A stretch of 64,000 bases of DNA from Clostridium sp. Marseille-P2415 (GTDB lineage: Bacteria > Bacillota > Clostridia > Lachnospirales > Lachnospiraceae), in NCBI RefSeq assembly GCF_900155545.1, contig NZ_LT732526.1, positions 2,742,899 through 2,806,898 of the forward strand, in the 5' to 3' direction. Below the pieces are notes generated by a model, which had not been told where the DNA came from, searched no databases, and saw only the letters and a program-made list of their open reading frames with translations. Position 1 is the stretch's first letter, and every line of letters begins with the position of its first letter. Both the position numbers and the translations under genes were made by a program. Of the stretch, positions 10,013 through 19,029 are shown one piece after another.

Positions 10013-11572
10013 TTACTTCGCGTAATCTGTAACTCTGGACTCCCGGATCACGTTGACCTTAATCTGTCCCGGATACTCTAAGGACTCTTCAATCTTCTTA
10101 GAAATATCACGAGCCAAAAGTATCATATCATCATCGTTGATCTGTTCCGGAACTACCATAATCCGAACTTCACGTCCTGCCTGAATGGCAAAGGACTTGT
10201 CCACTCCTTTAAAGGAGTTGGTAATATCTTCTAACTGTTTTAATCTGTTTGTATATGTCTCCAGAGTCTCCCTTCTGGCGCCAGGTCTTGCTGCAGAAAC
10301 AGTATCCGCTGCCTGAACGATACAGGCAATAAGGCTCTGTGGTTCAACGTCTCCATGATGGGATTCCACGGTGTTCAGCACGATTGCGGATTCCTTATAC
10401 TTCTTACACAACTCCACACCCAGCTGAATATGAGAACCTTCCATCTCATGGTCAACGGCTTTCCCGATGTCATGTAATAAACCGGCACGCTTGGCCATAC
10501 GGATATCAAGGCCGATCTCTCCGGCTAACAGCCCGGATAACTGGGCCACCTCGATGGAATGCTTCAAAGCATTCTGTCCGTAGCTTGTTCTGTATTTCAA
10601 CTTGCCAAGCAGTCTGATGAGTTCCGGATGAAGTCCGTGAATGCCCACTTCAAGAGCAGCGGCTTCTCCTTCTTCCCGCATATTGGTCTCTACTTCTTTT
10701 TGCGCCTTTTCCACCATCTCCTCAATTCTGGCCGGATGAATCCGTCCATCCACAATAAGGCGTTCTAACGCGATTCTGGCTACTTCTCTACGAACCGGAT
10801 CAAATCCGGATAATACAACTGCCTCCGGGGTATCATCAATAATGAGTTCTACGCCCGTAAGGGTCTCTAACGTACGGATGTTACGACCTTCCCTGCCAAT
10901 GATTCTGCCTTTCATCTCATCGTTAGGAAGCTGTACAACAGAAACCGTAGTTTCTGCTACGTGGTCCGCAGCACATCTCTGAATGGCTGTTACCACATAT
11001 TCCTTTGCCTTTTTATCGGCTTCTTCTTTTGCTTTGTTGTCAAGTTCCTTAATTAATTTCGCAGTGTCATGTTTTACATCATCTTCAACAGATTTTAAAA
11101 GATATTCTTTTGCCTGTTCGGAGGTAAGTCCGGAAATTTTCTCCAGTTCCTGTATGCCTTTTTCATAGAGAGATTCCACTTCGGCATTTCTCTTATTCAG
11201 GGCGTCCTCTCGAGCAGCCAGACCTGCTTCTCGTTTTTCCATAGCCTCAGACTTCTTGTCCAAGTTTTCTTCCTTGCTTAGTACTCGTCTTTCATAACGT
11301 TGAAGCTCAGCTCTTCTTTCCCTGGTTTCCTTCTCCAGTTCGTTCTTAGTCTTTAAAGACTCTTCTTTTGCCTCAAGGAGAGCTTCACGCTTCTTTGTCT
11401 CAGCGGTCTTTAATGCTTCATCTATTATTTCCCGGGATTTTTCTTCTGCAGAGCCAATTTTACTTTCGTAGGTATTCTTACGATACGCGATGGCAGCAGA
11501 CCAGGCAATAAAAGCAACTACTACTGACGCGACAATTGCAATCAATGCAGCCGTGAATACTGATACTGACAC
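10013..11572 (-). CDS. rny: Ribonuclease Y
   Basis: The 519-residue protein matches RNase Y (about 520 in Bacillus): an N-terminal membrane helix (residues 4-25), a long charged coiled coil to about residue 200, a KH domain ([15 protein letters not shown]) and an HD metal-dependent phosphohydrolase domain with [15 protein letters not shown]. It is a membrane-anchored endoribonuclease that starts mRNA decay. The start codon is GTG with AGGAGG seven bases upstream. The Shine-Dalgarno lies in a short inverted repeat, AGGAG-gtg-CTCCT, which could hide it from ribosomes. A good promoter precedes it. Confidence 0.97.
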   Translation of the reverse strand: MSVSVFTAALIAIVASVVVAFIAWSAAIAYRKNTYESKIGSAEEKSREIIDEALKTAETKKREALLEAKEESLKTKNELEKETRERRAELQRYERRVLSKEENLDKKSEAMEKREAGLAAREDALNKRNAEVESLYEKGIQELEKISGLTSEQAKEYLLKSVEDDVKHDTAKLIKELDNKAKEEADKKAKEYVVTAIQRCAADHVAETTVSVVQLPNDEMKGRIIGREGRNIRTLETLTGVELIIDDTPEAVVLSGFDPVRREVARIALERLIVDGRIHPARIEEMVEKAQKEVETNMREEGEAAALEVGIHGLHPELIRLLGKLKYRTSYGQNALKHSIEVAQLSGLLAGEIGLDIRMAKRAGLLHDIGKAVDHEMEGSHIQLGVELCKKYKESAIVLNTVESHHGDVEPQSLIACIVQAADTVSAARPGARRETLETYTNRLKQLEDITNSFKGVDKSFAIQAGREVRIMVVPEQINDDDMILLARDISKKIEESLEYPGQIKVNVIRESRVTDYAK

Positions 11573-11621
11573 AGGAGCACCTCCTTATTTGATTTTCATT
11601 GTACAACAATACAACACTACA

Positions 11622-11650
11622 ATTTTAAACTGTTTTATACATTATGTCAA
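11622..11650 (-). promoter_or_regulatory. SigA-type promoter of rny
   Basis: On the minus strand TTGACA (11645-11650) and TAAAAT (11622-11627) are 17 bases apart. The predicted start is about 45 bases before the GTG of rny. Confidence 0.75.
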
Positions 11651-11697
11651 GTATTTCGCCCCTGTTTCCGGTATACTTATACACATTTTCCTTATTG

Positions 11698-12306
11698 TCA
11701 GTCATCATCATAAATTCTGCCCAAAACACGGCTTACCACATCGTAAGAAAAGCCCTTTCTCCCCAGTGCAGCCATCACTTTACTGCGCTCCCTGACGTCC
11801 ATTTCTTCCGGCTTTAAGCGCTTCTTTCTCACATAAGCCCGTATCTGGGCTTCCTCATCCACAGGCTGTTCTTCCAGTATCTCCCGGATCATCTCTTTGT
11901 CCAGGCCTTTTTTCTGCAGTTCGTACCGGATCTGTCTTTCGCTCTTCCGCTCCGAATGATATTCCGCATACCTGCGCCCATAATTCTCATCATTGATAAA
12001 ACAGTGCTCCTTTAAAAAACCGATGGCGTAATCAACGGCTTCCGGAGGATAGCCTCCAGCCTCTAATTTCCGTCTCAGCTCCAGTTCTGTCTTATCGGAA
12101 GACTTCAAAAGGAAGAGTACCCTCTCTCTGGCCCTCTGAAACAGAACATCATTCAGAATCTCCCGGTAGGTATCCTGGGAAAGCATCTTTCCTTCCTCTA
12201 TGCCGAATCTTCTTATCTCCCCTCTATAAAGGACAAGAGTAAAGTCCTCATCCAGAATGACTTTACTCCTGCGTTTATCGACGGGCACGATTTCCATAAC
12301 GATCAT
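11698..12306 (-). CDS. recX: Regulatory protein RecX
   Basis: The 202-residue protein has the three tandem three-helix repeats of RecX: for example DKTELELRRKLEAGGYPPEAVDYAI and SERQIRYELQKKGLDKEMI. RecX binds RecA filaments and limits their activity. It lies 66 bases downstream of recA on the same strand, the usual partnership, and was probably co-transcribed under the SOS box. An alternative start three codons later is possible. Confidence 0.93.
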   Translation of the reverse strand: MIVMEIVPVDKRRSKVILDEDFTLVLYRGEIRRFGIEEGKMLSQDTYREILNDVLFQRARERVLFLLKSSDKTELELRRKLEAGGYPPEAVDYAIGFLKEHCFINDENYGRRYAEYHSERKSERQIRYELQKKGLDKEMIREILEEQPVDEEAQIRAYVRKKRLKPEEMDVRERSKVMAALGRKGFSYDVVSRVLGRIYDDD

Positions 12307-12372
12307 ATATGCCCCTTATTTCATCTGACATTGCTGCCTTTTACAAGTCCGCCGGCCAAGTCTTACCGGGGC

Positions 12373-13467
12373 TTACGCCTCCGGGGTCTCAGCCTTGCTT
12401 TCTTCTGCCTTAATTCTCTTGCTCTCCTTTGCTCCGGCTGCATCGGTGCTCTCCTGTGCTGTGCTGCCTTCTGCATGCAGTCCATATTTGACGCGGACCT
12501 TGTTCTCGATCTCCAGGCAAATAGCCTGATTGTCCTGAAGATAGATCTTGGCATTCTCACGGCCCTGTCCGATCTTTGCATTATTATAAGCAAACCATGC
12601 CCCGCTCTTTTCTACAATATTCTCTTTCACAGCCAGATCCAGAATATCTCCTTCCCTGGAAATACCCCTTCCGAACATAATATCAAACTCAGCCTCTTTA
12701 AACGGCGGCGCAATCTTGTTCTTCACTACCTTCACACGAACCCGGTTTCCCACCATATCTCCGCCCTGCTTCAGGGTCTCGATCTTACGGATATCCATGC
12801 GGACAGAAGCATAGAACTTAAGGGCGCGTCCGCCTGTGGTGGTCTCAGGACTTCCGAACATCACTCCAACCTTCTCACGAAGCTGGTTGATAAAGAGAAC
12901 AATACAGTTGGACTTGCTGATAACAGCCGTCAGCTTTCTAAGGGCCTGGGACATAAGACGGGCCTGAAGGCCAACATGGGAATCGCCCATATCCCCTTCG
13001 ATCTCTGCCTTAGGCACAAGAGCGGCAACCGAGTCCACGATTACGATATCCACCGCTCCGGAACGGACCATGGTCTCCGTGATCTCCAGCGCCTGTTCCC
13101 CGTTATCCGGCTGGGATATGTACAGGTTGTCAATATCCACTCCAATATTCTTGGCGTAAACAGGATCAAGGGCATGCTCCGCATCAATGAATCCTGCGAT
13201 TCCGCCTCTTCTCTGAACCTCTGCGATCATATGAAGGGCAACGGTAGTCTTACCGCTGGACTCAGGACCGTAAATTTCCACAACCCTTCCCTTGGGGATT
13301 CCGCCCAGCCCAAGTGCGATATCAAGGCTCAAAGCCCCTGTGGGTATGGTTTCCACATTCATATTCGTTCCATTGTCGCCCAGCTTCATGACAGAGCCCT
13401 TTCCATACGCTTTCTCTATCTGGGTAAGGGCGGCATCAAGCGCCTTCAGTTTATCATCTTTATTCAT
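12373..13467 (-). CDS. recA: Recombinase A
   Basis: The 364-residue protein is a full RecA: Walker [10 protein letters not shown] at residues 67-75, the conserved [26 protein letters not shown] loop region and a variable acidic C-terminal tail rich in Lys and Glu. It forms filaments on single-stranded DNA for recombination and triggers LexA self-cleavage. An ATG seven codons upstream is in frame, but the chosen ATG has GGAGG at six bases, and the earlier one falls inside the SOS box. Promoter and SOS box are both readable, so it should be DNA-damage inducible together with recX. Confidence 0.98.
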   Translation of the reverse strand: MNKDDKLKALDAALTQIEKAYGKGSVMKLGDNGTNMNVETIPTGALSLDIALGLGGIPKGRVVEIYGPESSGKTTVALHMIAEVQRRGGIAGFIDAEHALDPVYAKNIGVDIDNLYISQPDNGEQALEITETMVRSGAVDIVIVDSVAALVPKAEIEGDMGDSHVGLQARLMSQALRKLTAVISKSNCIVLFINQLREKVGVMFGSPETTTGGRALKFYASVRMDIRKIETLKQGGDMVGNRVRVKVVKNKIAPPFKEAEFDIMFGRGISREGDILDLAVKENIVEKSGAWFAYNNAKIGQGRENAKIYLQDNQAICLEIENKVRVKYGLHAEGSTAQESTDAAGAKESKRIKAEESKAETPEA

Positions 13468-13481
13468 ATTATCCTCCAAGA

Positions 13482-13495
13482 CGAACAAATGTTCT
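13482..13495. promoter_or_regulatory. LexA/SOS box of recA
   Basis: CGAACAAATGTTCT on the plus strand matches the Bacillus/Clostridium SOS box consensus CGAACRNRYGTTYB. It lies just downstream of the expected transcription start and 15 bases before the recA start codon, so LexA bound here would block transcription. Confidence 0.88.
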
Positions 13496-13508
13496 TTTTC
13501 TATTTATA

Positions 13509-13537
13509 ATCATAGTATACTTCCAGCCAAATGTCAA
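13509..13537 (-). promoter_or_regulatory. SigA-type promoter of recA
   Basis: On the minus strand TTGACA (13532-13537) and TATGAT (13509-13514) stand exactly 17 bases apart. Transcription would begin near 13502, just ahead of the SOS box. Confidence 0.85.
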
Positions 13538-13803
13538 CCGGAATTTTATAGTTCTGAGTCCAATAAGCATCACACTCCCTGCCTGTCCGGCAAAAATAAT
13601 TCTTTTTATACGGAAATCCCGGCGAAACGCCTGAAAATTGAATGGAAAGGAAGGCGAAACGCCTCCTGACTGTAAGTTTACTATAACATAAGCAGAATAC
13701 CAGCGCAAGCATTTCCTCCAAAAAATACTCCGGTTCTTTCGCAGTAGCCGGACCGTTGCACCACTCCCCCTGCAACGGTCCAATAATAATCTCACCGCAC
13801 TTC
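13538..13803. other. Gap between recA promoter and subtilase gene: hairpins only
   Basis: No convincing gene is seen. Two copies of the mini-hairpin GGCGAAACGCC (13621-13631 and 13653-13663) lie 32 bases apart. A stronger stem, GGACCGTTGCA (13750-13760) with TGCAACGGTCC (13771-13781), stands 23 bases after the subtilase stop. It has no U-run but is the likely 3' end of that transcript. Confidence 0.6.
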
Positions 13804-14694
13804 TTACAGCAGCAGCCTTTCCACATCGAGCATTCCCCAGCCCTGCTGGTTCATGGGAAATCCAAGATCCACTGCCCGCTCCCTTAGCATCAGCTTCACA
13901 TCCCGGTTGCTCATATAGGGATATTTTTCCAGCAGAAGTGCAATCGCCCCTGAAACCAGGGGCGTTGACATGGAGGTTCCGCTTTTGGTAAAATATTGCC
14001 CGGCTTCGTTGGCGCAGCTCACGATCCCGGCGCCCGGAGCGATGATCTCAGGTTTGCAGATACAGGCACCCGTAGGCCCTCTTCCTGAATAATCGATCAT
14101 CCGGTTCCCCAAAACATTGACCTCTTTATAATCATCGGAGCACCCAACGGTGATGACCTTCCGGCTGATCCCGGGCGTTGTGATCGTATTCATCCCCGGT
14201 CCCATATTGCCTGCGGCCACACAGACTACAAGCCCGTCATCCCAGGCAGCGTTTACCCCCCGTACCAAAACGGAATTTTCTGTCATTCCTTTTTTCGAAA
14301 AGGAACCAACGGAAATGTTCACAATCCGGATCCCGTACCTTTCTCTGTTGTCACGGATCCATTTGAGTCCGGCCAGCACATCCGAAGCATAGCCGTTCCC
14401 TTTTTTGTCCAGAACCTTAAGCATGATGATATGGCACTCAGGAGCAACTCCCATATACAGTCCATCGGAGGCATTGCCGCTCCCCCCTATAATTCCTGAA
14501 ATATGGGTCCCATGACCGTTGTCGTCATAGGGGTCCCGCCTGCGATGCACGATATCTACAAAAGCCGCTACTCTATGTTCAAAATCCTCATGAAGATAAA
14601 TTCCCGTATCAAGCACTGCAACTCCAACTCCGCGTCCTGTAATGCCCATGCGATAGGCCGCATCACAGTGTATTTCCTCTCTTACATGATTCAC
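13804..14694 (-). CDS. Subtilisin-like serine protease (S8), intracellular type
   Basis: The 296-residue protein is a compact subtilase with the complete catalytic triad: Asp29 in AVLDTG, His61 in NGHGTH and Ser241 in SGTSMSTP, with the oxyanion Asn163 in AAGN. There is no signal peptide and no long propeptide; the first 20 residues only resemble the short N-terminal extension of intracellular subtilisins. It should therefore act in the cytoplasm or leave by another route. It stands alone between recA and the diaminopimelate decarboxylase gene, on the same strand but separated from both by gaps of more than 300 bases, so it is probably its own transcription unit. Confidence 0.92.
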   Translation of the reverse strand: MNHVREEIHCDAAYRMGITGRGVGVAVLDTGIYLHEDFEHRVAAFVDIVHRRRDPYDDNGHGTHISGIIGGSGNASDGLYMGVAPECHIIMLKVLDKKGNGYASDVLAGLKWIRDNRERYGIRIVNISVGSFSKKGMTENSVLVRGVNAAWDDGLVVCVAAGNMGPGMNTITTPGISRKVITVGCSDDYKEVNVLGNRMIDYSGRGPTGACICKPEIIAPGAGIVSCANEAGQYFTKSGTSMSTPLVSGAIALLLEKYPYMSNRDVKLMLRERAVDLGFPMNQQGWGMLDVERLLL

Positions 14695-15066
14695 AGTCCA
14701 TTACCTGATTCCTTTTTTATTAGGATATTCCGTTTTGGCTCCCATGGTTTCTTTTCCCAGTTAATTTGCAAAAGAAGATTTTTTCATTGAAATGCCATTT
14801 ACTTTCCGGGAAACCGTACCTATAATGGAAAGAAAAATACCGAAGGATATCTCTATCATGCAAAACCATCAATCCGATGCCACTTTGCCGGCACGTACCA
14901 TTCTCTTTGAAAACTTTCATGTCTGAAAATGATCTTAAGAAAATCTTCAGAATCTATTCAAACAATATACAAACTTTTTATGAGTCGTTGTGTTATACTA
15001 ATGACATAAGAAATGCACAATATAGCAATTATCCTTTCACCCTTTTTGAAATCCGAAAATCCTAAG
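14695..15066. other. Gene-free stretch upstream of the subtilase gene
   Basis: Nothing that looks like a real gene is visible on either strand; the short open frames here have no Shine-Dalgarno and no recognisable motif. It must hold the subtilase promoter, which I could not identify with confidence. TATACT at 14994-14999 (plus strand) could be a -10 of a short transcript ending at the terminator at 15067, but no -35 fits. Confidence 0.4.
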
Positions 15067-15104
15067 AAAAATCCCCCCTGTGTCATGTGGCACAGGGATT
15101 TTTC
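15067..15104. terminator. Intrinsic terminator, both directions
   Basis: CCCTGTG (15076-15082) pairs with CACAGGG (15091-15097); flanking AAAAAT and ATTTTT extend the stem and give U-runs on either strand. Confidence 0.75.
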
Positions 15105-15106
15105 TA

Positions 15107-15164
15107 TTAAAAGATAAGAGAGCCGTCTTCCTGATTTCCAGAAGGCAGCTCCCTTATCTTTTAA
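15107..15164 (-). terminator. Long stem after the diaminopimelate decarboxylase gene
   Basis: TTAAAAGATAAG (15107-15118) pairs with CTTATCTTTTAA (15153-15164), with further inner GAGC/GCTC and CTTC/GAAG pairs. It is 19 bases after the stop codon of the minus-strand gene and is the likely terminator. Confidence 0.75.
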
Positions 15165-15182
15165 GCTTTTCCTATGAAAAAA

Positions 15183-16454
15183 TTAATATTTTATATCTTT
15201 TAACACATCGCAGAAATCAAATGTAGCGAAATAATCTCCCGGAGTCTCGGCCCTGCGGATCATCTGAACCGATCCGTCTTCTTTTAACAGCAGTTCCGCA
15301 GACTTTAACTTTCCATTATAATTATATCCCATGGCATAGCCATGAGCGCCCGTATCATGAATGAAAAGCAGATCCCCCATGGAAATCTCAGGCAGCATAC
15401 GGTCAATGGCGAATTTGTCGTTATTCTCACAGAGAGAGCCTACCACATCATACTTACTGCTGCAAACCTCATCCTCTTTGCCCATGACCGTAATATGATG
15501 GTATGCTCCATACATAGCCGGCCGCATCAGATTTACAGCACAGGCATCCACTCCAATATACTCCTTATGGGTGTGTTTCTCATGGATCGCCTTCGTGACC
15601 AGTCCGCCGTAAGGTCCCAGCATGAAACGTCCAAGCTCTGTGTAGATTGCCACATCGCCCATGCCTGCAGGCACCAGGACTTCCTCATAAACCTTTCTCA
15701 CGCCTTCGCCGATGGCCATAATATCATTGGGCTCCTGGCCGGGTCGGTAAGGAATTCCGATGCCTCCTGACAGATTGATAAACGCAACGTCAGCCCCTGT
15801 CTCTTTTTCCAGTTCCACCGCAAGCTCAAAAAGCACCTTGGCAAGCAGAGGATAATATTCATTGGTTACCGTATTGCTGGCTAAAAATGCATGAATGCCG
15901 AACTTTTTAGCCCCCTTGCTCTTTAATTTCCGAAAGGCCTCAAAAATCTGCGGCCGGGTCATGCCATATTTGGAATCCCCCGGATTATCCATGATGTCAT
16001 TGCTGATTTTAAACACGCCGCCCGGATTATAACGGCAGCTGATGGTCTCCGGTATATGTCCGATGGCCTTCTCCAGGAAATCAATGTGTGTTATATCATC
16101 CAGATTGATGATGGCACCGGTCCGGTCTGCATACTGGAATTCCCCGGCAGGTGTATCGTTGGAAGAAAACATGATATCGGAACCGGAAAAGCCAAGGGCA
16201 TCGGACATCATCAGTTCCGTCATGGATGAACAGTCCACTCCGCAGCCATAATCCTTTAATATATTCAGGATGAACGGATTGGGCGTCGCTTTTACCGCAA
16301 AATACTCCCGGTAACCTTTATTCCAGGAAAATGCTTCTTTTAACCGTCCCGCATTCTCCCTGATCCCCTTCTCATCGTATAAATGAAAGGGCGTTGGATA
16401 TTCTTTCACTATTTCATCTAATTTTTCCTTGGTAACAAATGGTCTTTTCTCCAA
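15183..16454 (-). CDS. lysA: Diaminopimelate decarboxylase (fold type III PLP enzyme)
   Basis: The protein is an alanine-racemase-fold decarboxylase. The PLP lysine is in YFAVKATPNP (Lys55 from this start); the glycine-rich phosphate loop GGIGIPY, the GSLCENNDKFA motif and GAHGYAMGYNYNG fit diaminopimelate decarboxylase, which makes L-lysine from meso-diaminopimelate. I prefer the TTG at 16454 (423 residues, MEKRPFVTKEKL), which has AGGAGAGG nine bases upstream. An in-frame ATG at 16529 has no Shine-Dalgarno and the extra 25 residues look unlike the family. Some homologues act on other diamino acids, so a related substrate is possible. Confidence 0.87.
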   Translation of the reverse strand: MEKRPFVTKEKLDEIVKEYPTPFHLYDEKGIRENAGRLKEAFSWNKGYREYFAVKATPNPFILNILKDYGCGVDCSSMTELMMSDALGFSGSDIMFSSNDTPAGEFQYADRTGAIINLDDITHIDFLEKAIGHIPETISCRYNPGGVFKISNDIMDNPGDSKYGMTRPQIFEAFRKLKSKGAKKFGIHAFLASNTVTNEYYPLLAKVLFELAVELEKETGADVAFINLSGGIGIPYRPGQEPNDIMAIGEGVRKVYEEVLVPAGMGDVAIYTELGRFMLGPYGGLVTKAIHEKHTHKEYIGVDACAVNLMRPAMYGAYHHITVMGKEDEVCSSKYDVVGSLCENNDKFAIDRMLPEISMGDLLFIHDTGAHGYAMGYNYNGKLKSAELLLKEDGSVQMIRRAETPGDYFATFDFCDVLKDIKY

Positions 16455-16596
16455 AGCCTTCCTCTCCTCTCGTAACGCTGCAATGTACAGAAAGAGCCTG
16501 TCTCCGGCACGTCTGCTGGTAAGCTTCATTGTACCGGGGATAGACTCTTTTGTCTACACTTTTTTGTATAAATATTCAGATAAACGGGAAAACCTG

Positions 16597-18033
16597 TCAG
16601 TCTACGGTCACCACACGCATGATATTTGTATGAGCTGCCGGTTCATGCTTCCTTACCGGGCTTACCACACCTGCAGTAACTACCACCGTATCGTCTTCCT
16701 GTACGATCCCTTTTGCCTTTAACAGTTCCAAGGAGGAATAGATCAATACGTCCGTCGATTCCGCACGCTTTGCATGGAACGGCTTTACGCCCCAGTACAG
16801 CTGCATCTGACGGAGTGCGGAAGAGCTTGGGGATAAACCGATGATCAGGCTTTCCGGTCTCCATTTTGATAACAGCCTTGTTGTGAATCCTGTGATGCTT
16901 GGCGCCACAATGACTTTCGCTCCCAGATCATGGGCAGTCGCTACGGAAGAATAGCACACCGCATTGGATACGTTGTGGATATTGACAGCGGAAACCTTAC
17001 GCTGACGGTATGCACTGTAATCTAAGTGCTTTTCTGTCTCCTCTACGATGGAGGCCATCATGGAAAGCGCCTCAACCGGATACCTGCCCATAGCAGTTTC
17101 ACCGGAAAGCATGACCGCGTCGGTTCCGTCGTAAACGGCATTTGCAACGTCCGTTACCTCAGCTCTGGTGGGGCGTGGATTGCGGATCATGGAATCCAGC
17201 ATCTGGGTCGCCGTAATAACCGGCTTGCAGGCTTCATTGCATTTTTCAATGATCCGTTTCTGGATAAACGGAACCTCCTGGGCCGGGATCTCGACTCCCA
17301 TATCACCGCGGGCAACCATGATACCGTCACTGGCTTCAATGATATCATCCAGATTCTCTATGCCTTCCGCATTTTCTATTTTAGCGATTACGCTCATATT
17401 GGAGCCATTGGCAGCCAGGATATCCTTGATCTCATAAATCGCTGCAGCCGTGCGGACAAAGGAAGCGGCAATGAAATCAAAGCCCTGTTCAATGCCGAAC
17501 TGAATGTCTTTCTTATCCTTCTCAGTCAGCGCCGGAAGCTTTACTTTCACGTTTGGTACGTTAACGCCCTTTCTTTCTCCCAGTTCACCGCCGTTGATAA
17601 TCCTGCAGACGATTTCCTTTCCCTTGACCGCAGTAACCTCCAGTTCGATCAGACCGTCGTCAATGAGGATCCGGTTTCCGGCTTTTACATCCTGGTTCAG
17701 GCCGTCATAGTTAATGTGGCCTCTTGTTTCATCACCGACGATATCCTCTGTTGTCAGGGTATAGGTCTCTTTTTCCTTCAGAGTCACCTTTTTGCCATCC
17801 TTTAAAAGTCCGGTACGGATTTCCGGTCCTTTCGTATCAAGAAGCGCTGCAACCGGAAGGCCCAGCTCCTCGCGGATGCTCTTTAATAAATCAAGGCGCA
17901 TCTTCTGCTCTTCATAATCGCCGTGTGAGAAGTTGAATCTGGCTATGTCCATGCCATTTTGAGCAAGTGCTTTCATCAGTGCGCGGTCATTCGTATTCGG
18001 TCCCATGGTGCAAATAATCTTGGTTCTTTTCAT
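16597..18033 (-). CDS. pyk: Pyruvate kinase
   Basis: The 478-residue protein begins MKRTKIICTMGPNTND and carries the family signatures RFNFSHGDYEEQ, IAKIENAEGIENLDDI and MVARGDMGVEIP. It has domains A, B and C but no extra C-terminal PEP-utiliser domain found in Bacillus pyruvate kinases, so it is the short form. It makes pyruvate and ATP from phosphoenolpyruvate at the end of glycolysis. Two ATGs lie close together; GGAGG abuts the first, so the second, six bases further, is the likely start. The rhomboid-like gene ends 16 bases upstream and may be co-transcribed. Confidence 0.97.
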   Translation of the reverse strand: MKRTKIICTMGPNTNDRALMKALAQNGMDIARFNFSHGDYEEQKMRLDLLKSIREELGLPVAALLDTKGPEIRTGLLKDGKKVTLKEKETYTLTTEDIVGDETRGHINYDGLNQDVKAGNRILIDDGLIELEVTAVKGKEIVCRIINGGELGERKGVNVPNVKVKLPALTEKDKKDIQFGIEQGFDFIAASFVRTAAAIYEIKDILAANGSNMSVIAKIENAEGIENLDDIIEASDGIMVARGDMGVEIPAQEVPFIQKRIIEKCNEACKPVITATQMLDSMIRNPRPTRAEVTDVANAVYDGTDAVMLSGETAMGRYPVEALSMMASIVEETEKHLDYSAYRQRKVSAVNIHNVSNAVCYSSVATAHDLGAKVIVAPSITGFTTRLLSKWRPESLIIGLSPSSSALRQMQLYWGVKPFHAKRAESTDVLIYSSLELLKAKGIVQEDDTVVVTAGVVSPVRKHEPAAHTNIMRVVTVD

Positions 18034-18048
18034 GATCATCCTCCGTAG

Positions 18049-18894
18049 CTAATTAGTCGTATCACCGGTTGTGGGGCTGCCCGATGTAACGTGTTTATGT
18101 GTATACAAATGCTCGGAACAGTACTCATAACTGCCTTCGCATTTTGAACAATAACGGAATTCCAGGTTTGGGGAGTCCTTTTCGGTCCGTCCGCATACGG
18201 CACACCGGTGGTGAGTCCCTCCCTGGGGCATCATCTTCATCTGTTTGTGAAAATTCTGCTTTCTCTTGATCTCCTTCGGATTAAAACGGCTCAAATTACG
18301 GGTCAGAAGGAAAAAGAGAATAAAATTGAATAACGACATAAATATGGTGACTCTGGTCGCCATGTTGCCTCTGACAAATTCATAAAGAAAGTAAACCCCA
18401 TTAAACATCGCAAGCCATTTGGCCTTGATCGGAATCACAAAAAACAAAAGGAATTCCAGATCCGGAAACGTAGCGGCAAATGCAAAGAACAGGGAATAGT
18501 TAAGGAATTCCGTTGTCAGATAGACTGTTCTTCCCATGAAAAGGTAGACAACCAGTGCGGCTGCTATATGACCGATCACTCCCATAAAGAAGTATACATT
18601 AAAACGGAACGCTCCCCAGATCCTCTCTAAATTCACTCCCAGCATATAATATAAATACATGCTGATCAGACTCATGAAAATTCCGCTGCCCGGGGGATAA
18701 ATCATGAAGGTAGCGATCCTCCATACCTGCCCTCTTAAAATCATCCCGGCATCAAGAGACAGATACTGCCAGTAAAATCCCGGCGCGAACATCTCCATTA
18801 AGAGCCCCACACCGTACATGCCAATGATATAGTACATCAGATTCGGAATCGCATATTTTCTGAATTTGCGTTCCAGATTATAAAAAAATTTCAT
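18049..18894 (-). CDS. Rhomboid-like membrane protein with C-terminal zinc ribbon, probably inactive
   Basis: The 281-residue protein has about six hydrophobic segments between residues 18 and 200 and the rhomboid-like stretch with an LERIWG motif in LGVNLERIWGAFRF. The catalytic GxSG serine and the later histidine of active rhomboid proteases are not visible where they should be (the region reads TTEFLNYSLFFAFA), so it is probably a pseudoprotease. The cytoplasmic tail holds a zinc ribbon, CAVCG at about residue 232, then YCSKC and a final CSEH. It is between corA and pyk, with two repeat units upstream. The function is unknown; a membrane scaffold or quality-control role would be a guess. 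Confidence 0.75.
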   Translation of the reverse strand: MKFFYNLERKFRKYAIPNLMYYIIGMYGVGLLMEMFAPGFYWQYLSLDAGMILRGQVWRIATFMIYPPGSGIFMSLISMYLYYMLGVNLERIWGAFRFNVYFFMGVIGHIAAALVVYLFMGRTVYLTTEFLNYSLFFAFAATFPDLEFLLFFVIPIKAKWLAMFNGVYFLYEFVRGNMATRVTIFMSLFNFILFFLLTRNLSRFNPKEIKRKQNFHKQMKMMPQGGTHHRCAVCGRTEKDSPNLEFRYCSKCEGSYEYCSEHLYTHKHVTSGSPTTGDTTN

Positions 18895-18910
18895 GCTTTC
18901 ATCCTTTTCC

Positions 18911-19014
18911 TATTTTCTGCCCATGCTTTTTGGGCATAAAGGGATACCCGCAGGGTGTTTCCTATTTCCTGCCCATGCTCTTTGGGCATAAAGGGATACC
19001 CGCAGGTGTTTTCC
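18911..19014. repeat. Tandem pair of 52-base intergenic repeats
   Basis: Units 18911-18962 and 18963-19014 are nearly identical. Each holds CTGCCCATGC...TTTGGGCATAAAGGG followed by ATACCCGCAGG and TGTTT. Related units lie at 2550-2636, about 16 kb away. Like those, this pair sits between two minus-strand genes (corA and the rhomboid-like gene). Confidence 0.85.
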
Positions 19015-19029
19015 AAATTCGATATGTGA

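Noticed and set aside
13621-13663. Twin GGCGAAACGCC hairpins as a repeat family
   Set aside because: They are very short and seen only twice, side by side; chance or a local duplication is enough to explain them.
13469-13826. Two overlapping frames of about 108 codons between recA and the subtilase gene
   Set aside because: They cover the recA promoter, the SOS box and hairpins, and read like non-coding sequence in every frame.
14720-14920. 66-codon frame on the minus strand upstream of the subtilase gene
   Set aside because: No ribosome site, no motif, and the amino acid mix does not look like a protein.
16455-16529. N-terminal extension of diaminopimelate decarboxylase from an ATG
   Set aside because: The ATG lacks a Shine-Dalgarno while the TTG at 16454 has a good one; the extra residues are unlike the family.
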